Shown in pieces: positions 1 to 7,198 of a DNA stretch of 18,865 nucleotides. The notes under the pieces were generated by a model. It was not told where the DNA came from, ran no database searches, and worked only from the letters and a program-made list of their open reading frames with translations. The stretch lies in contig JAMONI010000025.1 of assembly GCA_027065935.1 (NCBI GenBank), positions 1-18,865 of the forward strand, given 5' to 3'. Made by a program: the position numbers and the translations under genes. This DNA comes from Flavobacteriales bacterium (GTDB taxonomy: Bacteria; Bacteroidota; Bacteroidia; Flavobacteriales; Flavobacteriaceae). Every line of letters starts with the position of its first letter. The first letter of the stretch is position 1.

Positions 1-62
1 TATCGGTGTATTCCGTAATAATATACGTTTTCCAGCTTTGACAATTTGTTGTTTTTCATCAT
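1..62 (-). CDS. Possible start of a further minus-strand gene, cut by the window edge
   Basis: Reading leftwards from tandem ATG codons at 62-60 and 59-57, the frame stays open for 20 codons to the edge and would encode a product beginning MMKNNKLSKLENVYYYGIHR. It begins 9 nt after the stop of the 514-residue repeat protein, spacing that would suit a fourth member of the same transcription unit. The stretch is too short to identify a family, and no Shine-Dalgarno site is expected in this phylum, so this is only a plausible partial gene. It could equally be chance open sequence. Confidence 0.35.
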   Translation of the reverse strand, partial: MMKNNKLSKLENVYYYGIHR

Positions 63-71
63 TCCGGATTT

Positions 72-1616
72 TTATTTTATTAGTGTTTCGATGACAAATA
101 TTTCGTTATGATCCGTAAGGAATTGTTTAATCGTATCTCCCTGTTTCTTCACCAAAAGGTCGGCGGATTGATAATACACTTTCTTAACGCGCAACAGGGC
201 TTCGGGGCGTCCCGTTTCCGGATTGAGAACGGCATAATACGAACGTTTTTTAACATTGTAATTGCTTCCTTTGTCGATTCTTACTTTTTTTACTTTGGTT
301 TCGGTTTCATATAAAACTTTTGAAATCCGGGCATATACCGGGAAGGCGACTACCAACGTAGGGTAAATACGGATTTTTCGTAAGGCGAGGGGAAAAGCCT
401 CTTCGGGAGTGGAGGGATGCGAACCGCTTTGACTTTTCAGAATGAATTCCATAGCCGTTGCGGGTGATGAAGTGTAACTGTAATGTTCGGTGTGAACGAG
501 TTCTTTTTTTCCTTTTCGGAATGAAAAAACGCGCACGGTAAATTCAATGTAGGCCTTATATCCCTTTAGGGTCACTTTAGCGGGATTATTGTTTCGGTCA
601 TACCGGGTGGTTTGATAATCGAAGGGGTCGAATTTTACGTTGATGTTCGAAACTTCGAGTAATTTGCCCACGGATTGTTCGCGCACTTCAAGCGGGTCGG
701 TTTGCCGGGCTCTTTCCAAAACCGCTTCTTGGATTTTTTCGGCGATTTGACCGTAATATCGATCGGAACTTTTTATCATTCTCAATACACCGAGTTCATT
801 TTCACTCAATACCGGATTAAAACGGCTTACGAGCATGTCGTCGGGTTCGAAATCAAAATTTTCCACCTGGTAGTCGGTATGAAGGGTTTTGCTTCCGGTT
901 AGTTTTCCGTTTTTGTATCGTTCTTCGATTTTGAGGTTTCCTTCGATTTTTATCCAAGTGCCGTGTTTTCGGTTGTCGATAAATTTACCTTTTTCAATTA
1001 AACGTCCGTTTTCGTATCGTTCGTAGATGACTTCCCGGTCGTCGAGGTAGGTTTGCCACTCGCCGTGTTTTTTATTGTTTTGGTATTGTTCGGTTTTTCG
1101 GACTTTTCCGTCGCGGTCGTAAAAATGAATTTCTTTGTTCGGTCCCGAAAAAATTTCTTTGCTGATAAGCCGTCCTTCCTTATTGAATATTTTTACACTT
1201 ACGGGTTGGCCGTTTTTGAATTTTGAGATTCGTTTTCCCGAATTTATGATTTCTTCTTTTTCGACCAGTTGTCCGTTTTCGTATTGTTCGGTGATGTAGG
1301 GGGTTCCGTTTTGAAAGTACAGATGTATGCCAACGGGTTTTCCGTTTGCGAATTTTCCTTTGAATTTTAACGAACCGTCGGGGTACCATGTTTGCTTAAT
1401 GCCGTGAAGTTTGCCATTGCGATAAGACGCTTTTAAGGTACATTCACAGGTATTGGGTACGGGTTCGGAATCGTTGCTGAACAAAGTGCCGGTTAGGGGT
1501 ATTCCGTTGTAGTAAAGCGTTCCGTTTTTAACGGTTACTTCGTCTTCAAACACATTTACTTGCGCCCGAAGCAACATGGCGGTTAGGGCGAGGGCCAAAA
1601 GCAAGGAGTTTTTCAC
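72..1616 (-). CDS. Secreted YwqK/MORN-like repeat protein, 514 aa
   Basis: Predicted exported protein of unknown function. Residues 1-19 form a signal peptide ending in LLRAQ. Residues about 22-120 form a module shared with the adjacent 688-residue protein, including C57 and C59 in CECTLKASY; these are the only two cysteines. Residues about 64-245 carry YwqK-type MORN-like repeats with recurring Y-x-N-G-[KR/Q]-x cores, such as YRNGKLHG, YENGQLVE, YENGRLIE and YKNGKLTG. From about 265 the repeats stop. Residues 280-514 form a different alpha/beta region ending in a beta-rich segment (VKKVRIDKGSNYNVKKRSYY) that resembles the C-terminal part of FlgT/CsgG-like envelope proteins; this last assignment is tentative. 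The gene lies 5 nt after its paralogue and is probably co-transcribed with it. Databases often label such repeats 'toxin-antitoxin system YwqK family antitoxin', but the signal peptide and lack of a toxin gene make a surface or periplasmic structural role more likely. Confidence 0.85.
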   Translation of the reverse strand: MKNSLLLALALTAMLLRAQVNVFEDEVTVKNGTLYYNGIPLTGTLFSNDSEPVPNTCECTLKASYRNGKLHGIKQTWYPDGSLKFKGKFANGKPVGIHLYFQNGTPYITEQYENGQLVEKEEIINSGKRISKFKNGQPVSVKIFNKEGRLISKEIFSGPNKEIHFYDRDGKVRKTEQYQNNKKHGEWQTYLDDREVIYERYENGRLIEKGKFIDNRKHGTWIKIEGNLKIEERYKNGKLTGSKTLHTDYQVENFDFEPDDMLVSRFNPVLSENELGVLRMIKSSDRYYGQIAEKIQEAVLERARQTDPLEVREQSVGKLLEVSNINVKFDPFDYQTTRYDRNNNPAKVTLKGYKAYIEFTVRVFSFRKGKKELVHTEHYSYTSSPATAMEFILKSQSGSHPSTPEEAFPLALRKIRIYPTLVVAFPVYARISKVLYETETKVKKVRIDKGSNYNVKKRSYYAVLNPETGRPEALLRVKKVYYQSADLLVKKQGDTIKQFLTDHNEIFVIETLIK

Positions 1617-1621
1617 GGATT

Positions 1622-3688
1622 TTATCTTTTAAAAACCTTGATTTTTTCGGATTCTTGCATCAACGTGCGAAGCAATTCTTTGCCTTGCACGACTTTTCCC
1701 ACCGAGTATTGCGCACCGGCAACGGTGATCTTGATGATAACGGTTTGCGATGCATTCGGTTTGGTATAAAAGATGTCTTTTTCTTTAATTCCCTGCCGGG
1801 TGCCTGCATTGATATATACTTCGGTGACTTCTTTTTGCGTTCCTTTTTTTCTTTTGGCCAAGGCGGTAAAGGGGTGTGTCCGGTGTGTAAAGGATTTCAT
1901 TTTTTCATACAGCGCATTTACCGTGTTGAAAAAGGCGTCTTTTTTGTCGCGCACGTATTTTTCCTTAATGTTTTCCGAGCTTGATCCGGGTAGTACCATC
2001 CAACTTTGTTGTTGTGATTCTCCGGTTTCAAAGTCGGTATGTTGCAAGGAAATGTAAATAAGATACAAATACCGCTTTCCGTTCCGCTTAAGTTTGGATG
2101 ATAACGAATCGACACGGATGAGGGAGAATACTTGTTCGTCCTCGAGTCCGGGAGCAAAGCGAACGGGTTGCAAGCGGGTTTTCATGGCTTTTACGAGGGC
2201 TTGCGCTATATATTCGTATTCTTTGCCTTCTTTGGGCGGAATGCGTAAAATGACATATTCTGTCAGGCTATCGGCATATTTGTGGTATTGAAACAGGTAA
2301 TCCCCTTCCTTGTAGAGTTTTTTGAGTTGTCTGCCGTAAATCAGTTTTTGGCGTTTGATGATTTTTCCGTTGCGGTAAATTTCTCTTTTTTCATAAGTGC
2401 TGTCGGGGGCGTAATAAACCCATGTTCCGTTTTTATGACCGTTGAGAAAACGTCCTTGTTCGATTAATTTTCCGTTGCGATATTTTTTTTGCAAGGTTTT
2501 TTGCCGGGTAACGGGGTCGAATTCCACCCACAGGCTGTCCAAAGTTTTTTCGTCTTTTTGCAAGTAATACAAGCGAATCAGGTTGTTGCCGGCATCGAAG
2601 GTTTTAACGCTAAATATTTCGCCTTCAAGTTTCGTAATTTCTTCACCTTCGGGTGTTTTTTTGCGCCGTTGAATCAATATTCCGTTTCTATACTCGCTCC
2701 ATTCGGTTAAGTTTCCCGTTGGGTCATAATATTTTTGAACGCCGTCTTTTTTTCCGAAGCGATAATTTTCTTCAAGGACGGGCTTGCCGTTCGGGCCGAA
2801 CTCCTCACGGTGTGACAGAAATCCGAATTCGTATATTTCCAAACGCTTGGCGGAGCCGTCGGAATAATTTTCACGTTGAACGCCGTGTTTTTTGTTGTCC
2901 ATAAAATTTTCTTCCTTGAGCAAAACGCCGGCTTCCGAATGCCACTCCGTATGCACCAGTTCGCCGTTGATGTATTTTTTGACCGAACGCACTTGTCCGT
3001 TTTCATAAAACACGGAATCTTTTACCGGCAGACCGTTTTGCTTGAGCAAAATTCTTTTGATTCGCCCGTTGTCGAAATATTCATACTGCAGTCCGTTTGC
3101 GTTTCGGCTATTAATAGGATTTGCCCGGTTTGTTAACTCGTTATCGGGACCGGACGGCACGTCCGGTTTTTTGTTCCGCTTGGGTTTTTCGTCGGCTTGT
3201 CGGGTTTTATCCTCATGTGTTGCGCCTTTGATGCTTCCGTCTCTATTGTAAATTACGGCTTGTATGACCCGTCCGTTTTCGTAAACTTCTTTTTTCTTGA
3301 TGCGACCGTTGGCATAATAGAGCGTTTTTTCTTGCAATGCTCCGTTATGATAGGTGAGTTTTTTAATGGTTTTGCCTTTGTCGTCCAAGTAAACATGCGT
3401 TCCCACGGGCTTGCCGTTTTCGTATTTACCTTTGAATTTGAGTTTTCCGTTTACATGCCATTCTCTTTTCAGGCCGTGAAGCAAACCGTTTTTGTAGGAC
3501 GCCTTTAAGGTGCAGTCGCAGTCGTTGGGAATCCCGTCTTGACTGCTGAATAAAACGCCGGTGAAAGGTTTTCCTTCAAAATATATTTTTCCGTTATTTT
3601 CCGTTACTTCGTTATCGAAAGCGCCTTTTTGGGCAAAAGCATAAGTGCCGAACAAAAGCCCGAACAAAACAAACAGGGTTTTGCGCAT
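1622..3688 (-). CDS. Secreted YwqK/MORN-like repeat protein, 688 aa (paralogue)
   Basis: Predicted exported repeat protein, paralogous to the next gene downstream. A signal peptide covers residues 1-20 (MRKTLFVLFGLLFGTYAFAQ). The N-terminal module (about 23-120) matches its neighbour closely, with C57 and C59 in CDCTLKASY as the only cysteines. The YwqK/MORN-like repeats come in two blocks, about 64-155 and 200-450. They are separated by a charged, proline-containing, low-complexity linker at about 158-198 (HEDKTRQADEKPKRNKKP region). Typical cores are YKNGLLHG, YENGKPVG, YENGRVIQ, YENGQVRS and YRNGKLIE. Residues 465-688 form a non-repeat C-terminal region. Its last 70 residues (EVTEVYINAGTRQGIKEKD onward, then IIKITV and VGKVVQG) have the look of the FlgT-type C-terminal beta domain; this is inference. 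It lies between an outer-membrane barrel gene (13 nt gap) and its shorter paralogue (5 nt gap), so an envelope complex is plausible. Function unknown. Confidence 0.87.
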   Translation of the reverse strand: MRKTLFVLFGLLFGTYAFAQKGAFDNEVTENNGKIYFEGKPFTGVLFSSQDGIPNDCDCTLKASYKNGLLHGLKREWHVNGKLKFKGKYENGKPVGTHVYLDDKGKTIKKLTYHNGALQEKTLYYANGRIKKKEVYENGRVIQAVIYNRDGSIKGATHEDKTRQADEKPKRNKKPDVPSGPDNELTNRANPINSRNANGLQYEYFDNGRIKRILLKQNGLPVKDSVFYENGQVRSVKKYINGELVHTEWHSEAGVLLKEENFMDNKKHGVQRENYSDGSAKRLEIYEFGFLSHREEFGPNGKPVLEENYRFGKKDGVQKYYDPTGNLTEWSEYRNGILIQRRKKTPEGEEITKLEGEIFSVKTFDAGNNLIRLYYLQKDEKTLDSLWVEFDPVTRQKTLQKKYRNGKLIEQGRFLNGHKNGTWVYYAPDSTYEKREIYRNGKIIKRQKLIYGRQLKKLYKEGDYLFQYHKYADSLTEYVILRIPPKEGKEYEYIAQALVKAMKTRLQPVRFAPGLEDEQVFSLIRVDSLSSKLKRNGKRYLYLIYISLQHTDFETGESQQQSWMVLPGSSSENIKEKYVRDKKDAFFNTVNALYEKMKSFTHRTHPFTALAKRKKGTQKEVTEVYINAGTRQGIKEKDIFYTKPNASQTVIIKITVAGAQYSVGKVVQGKELLRTLMQESEKIKVFKR

Positions 3689-3701
3689 AAATACAATTAA
3701 T

Positions 3702-4451
3702 TTAGAATGTCCATCCGAGTCGTAAGGCCGCCGTTGTCAGGCCGGGAGCAATCGAAAACGTGTTTCCTTGTGCGAAAGTTTCTTCTTCACCGTCTTCATA
3801 AACTATTTTACCGTCCAAAAATTTGGAGTAGCGGATACCGAAGCCGATTTCCACGCCCAGATATAAATTTCGAGCGATAAAATAATCCACACCGGTCACA
3901 AATCCCGCACCTATATCGAGAGCACCTTTGTGGTCGTCATCCCAATTTACTTTTGTGATTCGGCCGACGCCGTCTCCGTCTTCCACTTCGGTTTTTTGGG
4001 TGTATTTGCCGTAAGCGAGCAAAAATTGCATTCCCGTATAAACGGATAAGTTATCGCCCCCGTGATAATGTTTTTCGAATCCGGGCATAAGTGAAATCCG
4101 GTAGCCGGTGGTAAATTCTTTTAATAAAGGGATATCATTGTCGGGGTCGGCTTCTTGTATGATGTCGGTTTGTTTGACGAACATCAGGCCGGCATTCAAC
4201 CGGAACGCACGGTCGGAAGTTGAAAATTTTCTGTACTTAATCCCGTTTTCAATCAATGAAAAGATTGTTCCGCCATTGGAGGAAAAGATTTGGGCGGGAT
4301 CGAAATTAATTTCCATACTCACCGTTCCGCTTTTATACGTAGCGGTTGCACCGGCTTGCGGTTCGTTTTCGTCGAAGATGTTGTTTTGGCCGTACACACC
4401 GGTAGTCAAATTAAAAGTAGCGAAAATGAAAATCAAGAATAATTTTTTCAT
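3702..4451 (-). CDS. Small outer-membrane beta-barrel protein
   Basis: Predicted outer-membrane protein of 249 residues. The N-terminus is a signal peptide (MKKLFLIFIFATFNLTTGVYG, cleavage near residue 21). The rest alternates short beta-strands with polar, Asp/Gly-rich turns (for example VEDGDGVGRITKVNWDDD) and ends in LRLGWTF, with the terminal aromatic typical of BAM-inserted barrels. The early segment MEINFDPAQIF followed by GIKYRKFSTSDRAFRLNAGL resembles the 8-strand Bacteroidota family annotated as 'BT1926-like' or 'outer membrane beta-barrel protein'. Specific function is unknown. It is the first gene of the minus-strand cassette with the two YwqK/MORN-like proteins (13 nt gap) and has a candidate promoter just upstream. 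It may anchor or export partners encoded downstream, but nothing in the sequence proves this. Confidence 0.82.
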   Translation of the reverse strand: MKKLFLIFIFATFNLTTGVYGQNNIFDENEPQAGATATYKSGTVSMEINFDPAQIFSSNGGTIFSLIENGIKYRKFSTSDRAFRLNAGLMFVKQTDIIQEADPDNDIPLLKEFTTGYRISLMPGFEKHYHGGDNLSVYTGMQFLLAYGKYTQKTEVEDGDGVGRITKVNWDDDHKGALDIGAGFVTGVDYFIARNLYLGVEIGFGIRYSKFLDGKIVYEDGEEETFAQGNTFSIAPGLTTAALRLGWTF

Positions 4452-4470
4452 TTTAATACGATTTTTAGCT

Positions 4471-4500
4471 CAAAAATATGAACGGGGGCAAACTTTCAAG
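4471..4500 (-). promoter_or_regulatory. Candidate Bacteroidota promoter for the barrel/repeat-protein cassette
   Basis: On the minus strand a CTTG element (4500-4497) is followed after 18 nt by TATTTTTG (4478-4471), matching the Bacteroidota -33/-7 pattern TTTG-N18-20-TAnnTTTG. The -7 element ends 19 nt before the barrel ATG, giving a short leader. No other element this good was noticed in the 126-nt gap, and no hairpin with a T-run follows the S41 peptidase gene, so read-through from that gene is also possible. Confidence 0.5.
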
Positions 4501-4577
4501 TTATCTTTTTGAAAATCGGGGTGGTTTCCGTGAAAATCGATTTGTTTTGTATGAAACAGCCGGATTGGTTTTCTTGT

Positions 4578-5975
4578 TTAAGGGGTTAATCTGCCGGCAT
4601 TTCGAATTTTACTCGTTAATCCGTCATAAAGTTCCGCTTCGTTTTTATAATTATCCGCATCAAAATACAGGTCAGGAGAAATTCCTTGGTGTTTGTTGTT
4701 TTCATTAGCCCCGACATATTCATACCTTTTAAATGAAACTCCGCCTCGTAATTTTGAATTGGGCAACGTAACGGGGATTCTGTCGATATAACCGGTATAA
4801 GGTTGTCCTACGGTGTCTCCGATAATTTTACCGCGTTTTGAATACGAAAATGCATATACAAAATCCGCTGCAGCGGAATAAGTGCCGGCAGAAGTCAAAA
4901 CATATACTTTGCCCTTGAAAGCATTTGATTTCGCTTTTAGACGTCTTTCTTTTGTAGCAATGCTTGTAATGCTTCCGTTTTTCTTAAAAAAATAAATTCT
5001 TCCCATCCTTGAAAAATAGGCAAACGGATAAAAAGGATACATAAACCATTTTATATATCTTTTTCCGAAATATTTTTTAACGGCTTTGCCGGTTTTGATT
5101 TCATATTTTTGGTGCAAGCGGTAGGTTGTTACGTTAATGTAGGGAAATAACATTACGGCGTAAGAGGTAGTCCCGCCTCCGTTGTTTTTCAAATCTATGA
5201 CCAAGGTCGTTAGGTTTTTGTTGTCGGACAGCCGGTTAAAAATACTGTCAAGGAAACTTTTATAATGCTTTTTGTTAATATTGGCAAAAGAATTGATTTT
5301 TAACACCGCTACGGTATCGTTTATCCGGAAAAAATCATATTTTCCGCGGGGCTTTTTTCGGTATGCATTAAGCGTTAATTGCGTGGTGATTATTTTTCCG
5401 TTTCGATTGACGGTTATGTTTATACTATCGGAAATTTCATATTCGATAAAAAAGTAATATGAAAAATATTTTCCTAAAAATTTCGGTTTTTGACTTTCAA
5501 TATCACAGACCACATATCGGGTGAGTTTATTAAAATCGTTGCTTTTAATATTATTAACGGAAACAATTATATCTCCTTCTTTTAATTTTTCGGTTTCGGG
5601 TTTGGATACGTAAAACGTGTTCCCGGATATTTTAACCCCAAACGGCAATCTTGTCTTTTCCCGGTAATATTTTTTCCTTAAATGTTTTGAGATACCGATA
5701 TTAGTGTGTGCATCGCCTATAAGATTTACGACGGCGGATAGTTTTTTGGAAAATTCATCGATTGAAATGCTGTCTTTTACGGACTTTTTCAAGTCGAGTA
5801 TTTTGGTTTGCATATCGGTTTTGGAAACCTTAAAATACAAATCGGGATGTATTTGTTCGGCTTGTCTGAAAAAATAATCTATATCTTCAAGGGCTTCGTT
5901 TCGGGTTATGTATGTTTGTGAGAAAACATTATTAATAAATATCCAGATAAGCGGTAGGAAGGTTAATTTACTCAT
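4578..5975 (-). CDS. Secreted S41-family peptidase (C-terminal processing protease-like)
   Basis: Serine peptidase of family S41, 465 residues, probably periplasmic or outer-membrane facing. A signal peptide spans residues 1-20 (MSKLTFLPLIWIFINNVFSQ). Residues about 22-105 are an N-terminal helical domain. Residues 110-200 resemble a PDZ-like segment (LPFGVKISGN, LKEGDIIVSVNNI). The S41 catalytic domain follows, with VIDLKNNGGG at 259-268, the nucleophile motif TSAGTYSAAADF with Ser367, and the family ending GISPDLYF at 431-438. The length is normal for RBP3/tricorn-type S41 enzymes of Bacteroidota, often annotated as 'S41 family peptidase'. Substrate unknown. The gene is noticeably richer in A+T and Lys/Asn/Ile/Tyr codons than nifJ and the right-hand genes, which may indicate weaker expression or later acquisition. 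Its own promoter was not identified. Confidence 0.9.
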   Translation of the reverse strand: MSKLTFLPLIWIFINNVFSQTYITRNEALEDIDYFFRQAEQIHPDLYFKVSKTDMQTKILDLKKSVKDSISIDEFSKKLSAVVNLIGDAHTNIGISKHLRKKYYREKTRLPFGVKISGNTFYVSKPETEKLKEGDIIVSVNNIKSNDFNKLTRYVVCDIESQKPKFLGKYFSYYFFIEYEISDSINITVNRNGKIITTQLTLNAYRKKPRGKYDFFRINDTVAVLKINSFANINKKHYKSFLDSIFNRLSDNKNLTTLVIDLKNNGGGTTSYAVMLFPYINVTTYRLHQKYEIKTGKAVKKYFGKRYIKWFMYPFYPFAYFSRMGRIYFFKKNGSITSIATKERRLKAKSNAFKGKVYVLTSAGTYSAAADFVYAFSYSKRGKIIGDTVGQPYTGYIDRIPVTLPNSKLRGGVSFKRYEYVGANENNKHQGISPDLYFDADNYKNEAELYDGLTSKIRNAGRLTP

Positions 5976-6157
5976 GGTTTTGCTATATTGATACGTATGC
6001 CTCGGTTTTTATATATGTAAGGCATGCGAAATTTCATAATCCGAAGTTAATAAAAATTACCGACAGTGCGTTCTAATTGTCTGTTATCGAGTTATGAAGC
6101 GGGTGAGGATTCGTGAGGTGTTCGTTCGCATTTACCGAAGTTTCCACCACTTTATTT

Positions 6158-6640
6158 TTAGTTTTTTCTTACTCGAAAAATAAAATCGTTATCATAAATT
6201 TCTTCTTCACACACAACAATTGCATTAAGTTTTTCGGTAGTGGATATCATTTTTTCGATAATGTAAAGATCCGGTTTTTTTATGACAAGTAAACGGTATT
6301 TCTCCTTTTTCGGACTTCCTTTGTACGGCATTCGCAACGGAAACAACCGAATTTTTATGATCTGCAATTTCTGTCGGGAACTCATCAATTGCTTCAAATT
6401 CATCGTCCCGATTAATGCAATCCGTCCATTTTTCGTTAATTTTTTCCGTTGTTATATCTGCCGAAACGCAATTCGCACTCCGTATTTCCCGGATTTTTAT
6501 GTTGGATTTATACGTACGCCTACACTCCGATTGTGTATATTTTTACTTAAAACACGGCATCCGTCAAACCGGTTTATTGTTCACCCGTATCGATTTCTTC
6601 TAAAAGCCCGTCCAACGTTTTATAATTCTTTCTTATGAAC
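6158..6640 (-). pseudogene. Probable decayed gene with protein-like segments in different frames
   Basis: The 847-nt gap between the S41 gene and ssb contains no intact recognisable gene, but the minus strand looks like broken coding sequence. A frame open from 6542 to a stop at 6225-6227 has 105 codons and no usable ATG, yet reads like real protein (ADITTEKINEKWTDCINRDD, then DEFEAIDEFPTEIADHKNSV). Near an A7 run in the minus strand, around 6279, the most protein-like reading moves to another frame, which continues KPDLYIIEKM, NAIVVCEEEIYDNDFIF and stops at 6158. A further piece, YKTLDGLLEEIDTGEQ, ends at a stop at 6574-6576. Part of the downstream frame can be read as an 81-residue ORF starting at 6403. 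No family recognised. Alternatives are a sequencing error at the homopolymer or chance open frames. Confidence 0.4.
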
Positions 6641-6703
6641 CGTCTTCATTTTTATCATTCAATCAATCTGTTATCCGTTTTTAAACGGTTAAAAACATTT
6701 ATT

Positions 6704-6725
6704 TTCGTAAGTAAATGCTTACGAA
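6704..6725. promoter_or_regulatory. 8-bp perfect inverted repeat upstream of the ssb promoter (candidate operator)
   Basis: TTCGTAAG (6704-6711) and CTTACGAA (6718-6725) form a perfect inverted repeat with a 6-nt spacer. It lies directly upstream of the ssb promoter, with its right arm 24 nt before the -7 element, where an activator or repressor could contact RNA polymerase. There is no T-run on either strand, so a terminator is unlikely. A shorter inverted repeat, CCGTTT/AAACGG, lies at 6675-6688. The regulator, if any, is unknown. Confidence 0.4.
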
Positions 6726-6749
6726 CCGAATCCTGTGCAAAAACCCTTA

Positions 6750-6757
6750 TAGCTTTG
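6750..6757 (+). promoter_or_regulatory. Candidate -7 element for ssb
   Basis: TAGCTTTG matches the Bacteroidota -7 consensus TAnnTTTG. The expected -33 TTTG about 19 nt upstream is poorly conserved (region 6727-6736), which would suit a promoter that needs help from a factor bound at the adjacent inverted repeat. The implied leader to the ssb ATG is about 60 nt. Confidence 0.45.
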
Positions 6758-6822
6758 CCGTGTGATTCGGAAACAAACCGGAAAACGCAACAATTGAAAT
6801 ATTAACCTTAAAATAAATTGTT

Positions 6823-7149
6823 ATGAAAAATCAAGTAAGTTTAATCGGACGTGTGGGACAAGACCCCGAAATCAAAATCTTGGACAACGGAACCAAATTG
6901 GCCAAATTCAGCTTGGCTACCAATGATTACTACGTTACGCGTGACGGCGAAAAGGTCGAACAAACCCAATGGCATAACATCATCGCCTGGGGTAAAACCG
7001 CCGAAGTGGTAGAACAATACGTTGGCAAGGGCCGTCTTATAGGTATCGAAGGAAAATTGGAATACCGAAACTTCGACGGAAATGACGGTAAAAAAGTGTA
7101 TATCACCGAAATTCGCGCCAACGAATTGCTATTACTCGACAGAAAATAA
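6823..7149 (+). CDS. ssb: Single-stranded DNA-binding protein, short form
   Basis: Binds single-stranded DNA during replication, recombination and repair. The 108 residues are essentially a single OB-fold: VSLIGRVGQDPEIKIL, then GTKLAKFSLATND, the SSB signature TQWHNIIAWGKTAEVVEQYV, and the strand GIEGKLEYRNF leading into VYITEIRANELLLL. The protein ends at DRK immediately after the fold. It therefore lacks the disordered linker and the acidic DDIPF-like tip that recruits partner proteins in full-length SSBs. Short SSBs of about 110 residues are common in flavobacteria, often as paralogues beside a longer copy, so this is probably natural rather than truncated. It is transcribed alone, with its own promoter-like element and terminator, between stretches of apparently decayed sequence. 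Confidence 0.95.
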   Translation: MKNQVSLIGRVGQDPEIKILDNGTKLAKFSLATNDYYVTRDGEKVEQTQWHNIIAWGKTAEVVEQYVGKGRLIGIEGKLEYRNFDGNDGKKVYITEIRANELLLLDRK

Positions 7150-7170
7150 AACGGAACTAAGAAAATCAAG

Positions 7171-7198
7171 AGGAGTTGCCTCCGGGTAACTCCTTTTT
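7171..7198 (+). terminator. Rho-independent terminator of ssb
   Basis: A 10-bp stem with one G-T pair is formed by 7171-7180 (AGGAGTTGCC) and 7185-7194 (GGGTAACTCCT region), with a 4-nt loop (TCCG). It is followed by a run of T residues (7194-7198) and starts 22 nt after the ssb stop codon. Confidence 0.85.

Noticed and set aside
1655..3508. Many plus-strand open frames of 60-110 codons opposite the repeat proteins
   Set aside because: They result from the complement of the recurring YxNGK codons (repeated ttttccgtt on the plus strand) and have no protein-like features.
900..3620. Frequently repeated ttttccgtt-like words on the plus strand, considered as a DNA repeat array or uptake sequence
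   Set aside because: They are in register with Asn-Gly-Lys/Arg codons of the MORN-like repeats on the minus strand, so protein repeats explain them.
72..3688. Toxin-antitoxin system suggested by the YwqK-family label
   Set aside because: Both proteins have signal peptides and there is no neighbouring toxin gene; the label is an inherited database name for the repeat type.
6282..6638. 118-codon plus-strand open frame upstream of ssb
   Set aside because: Cys/Phe/Arg-rich composition without a domain; the minus strand gives more protein-like readings of the same sequence.
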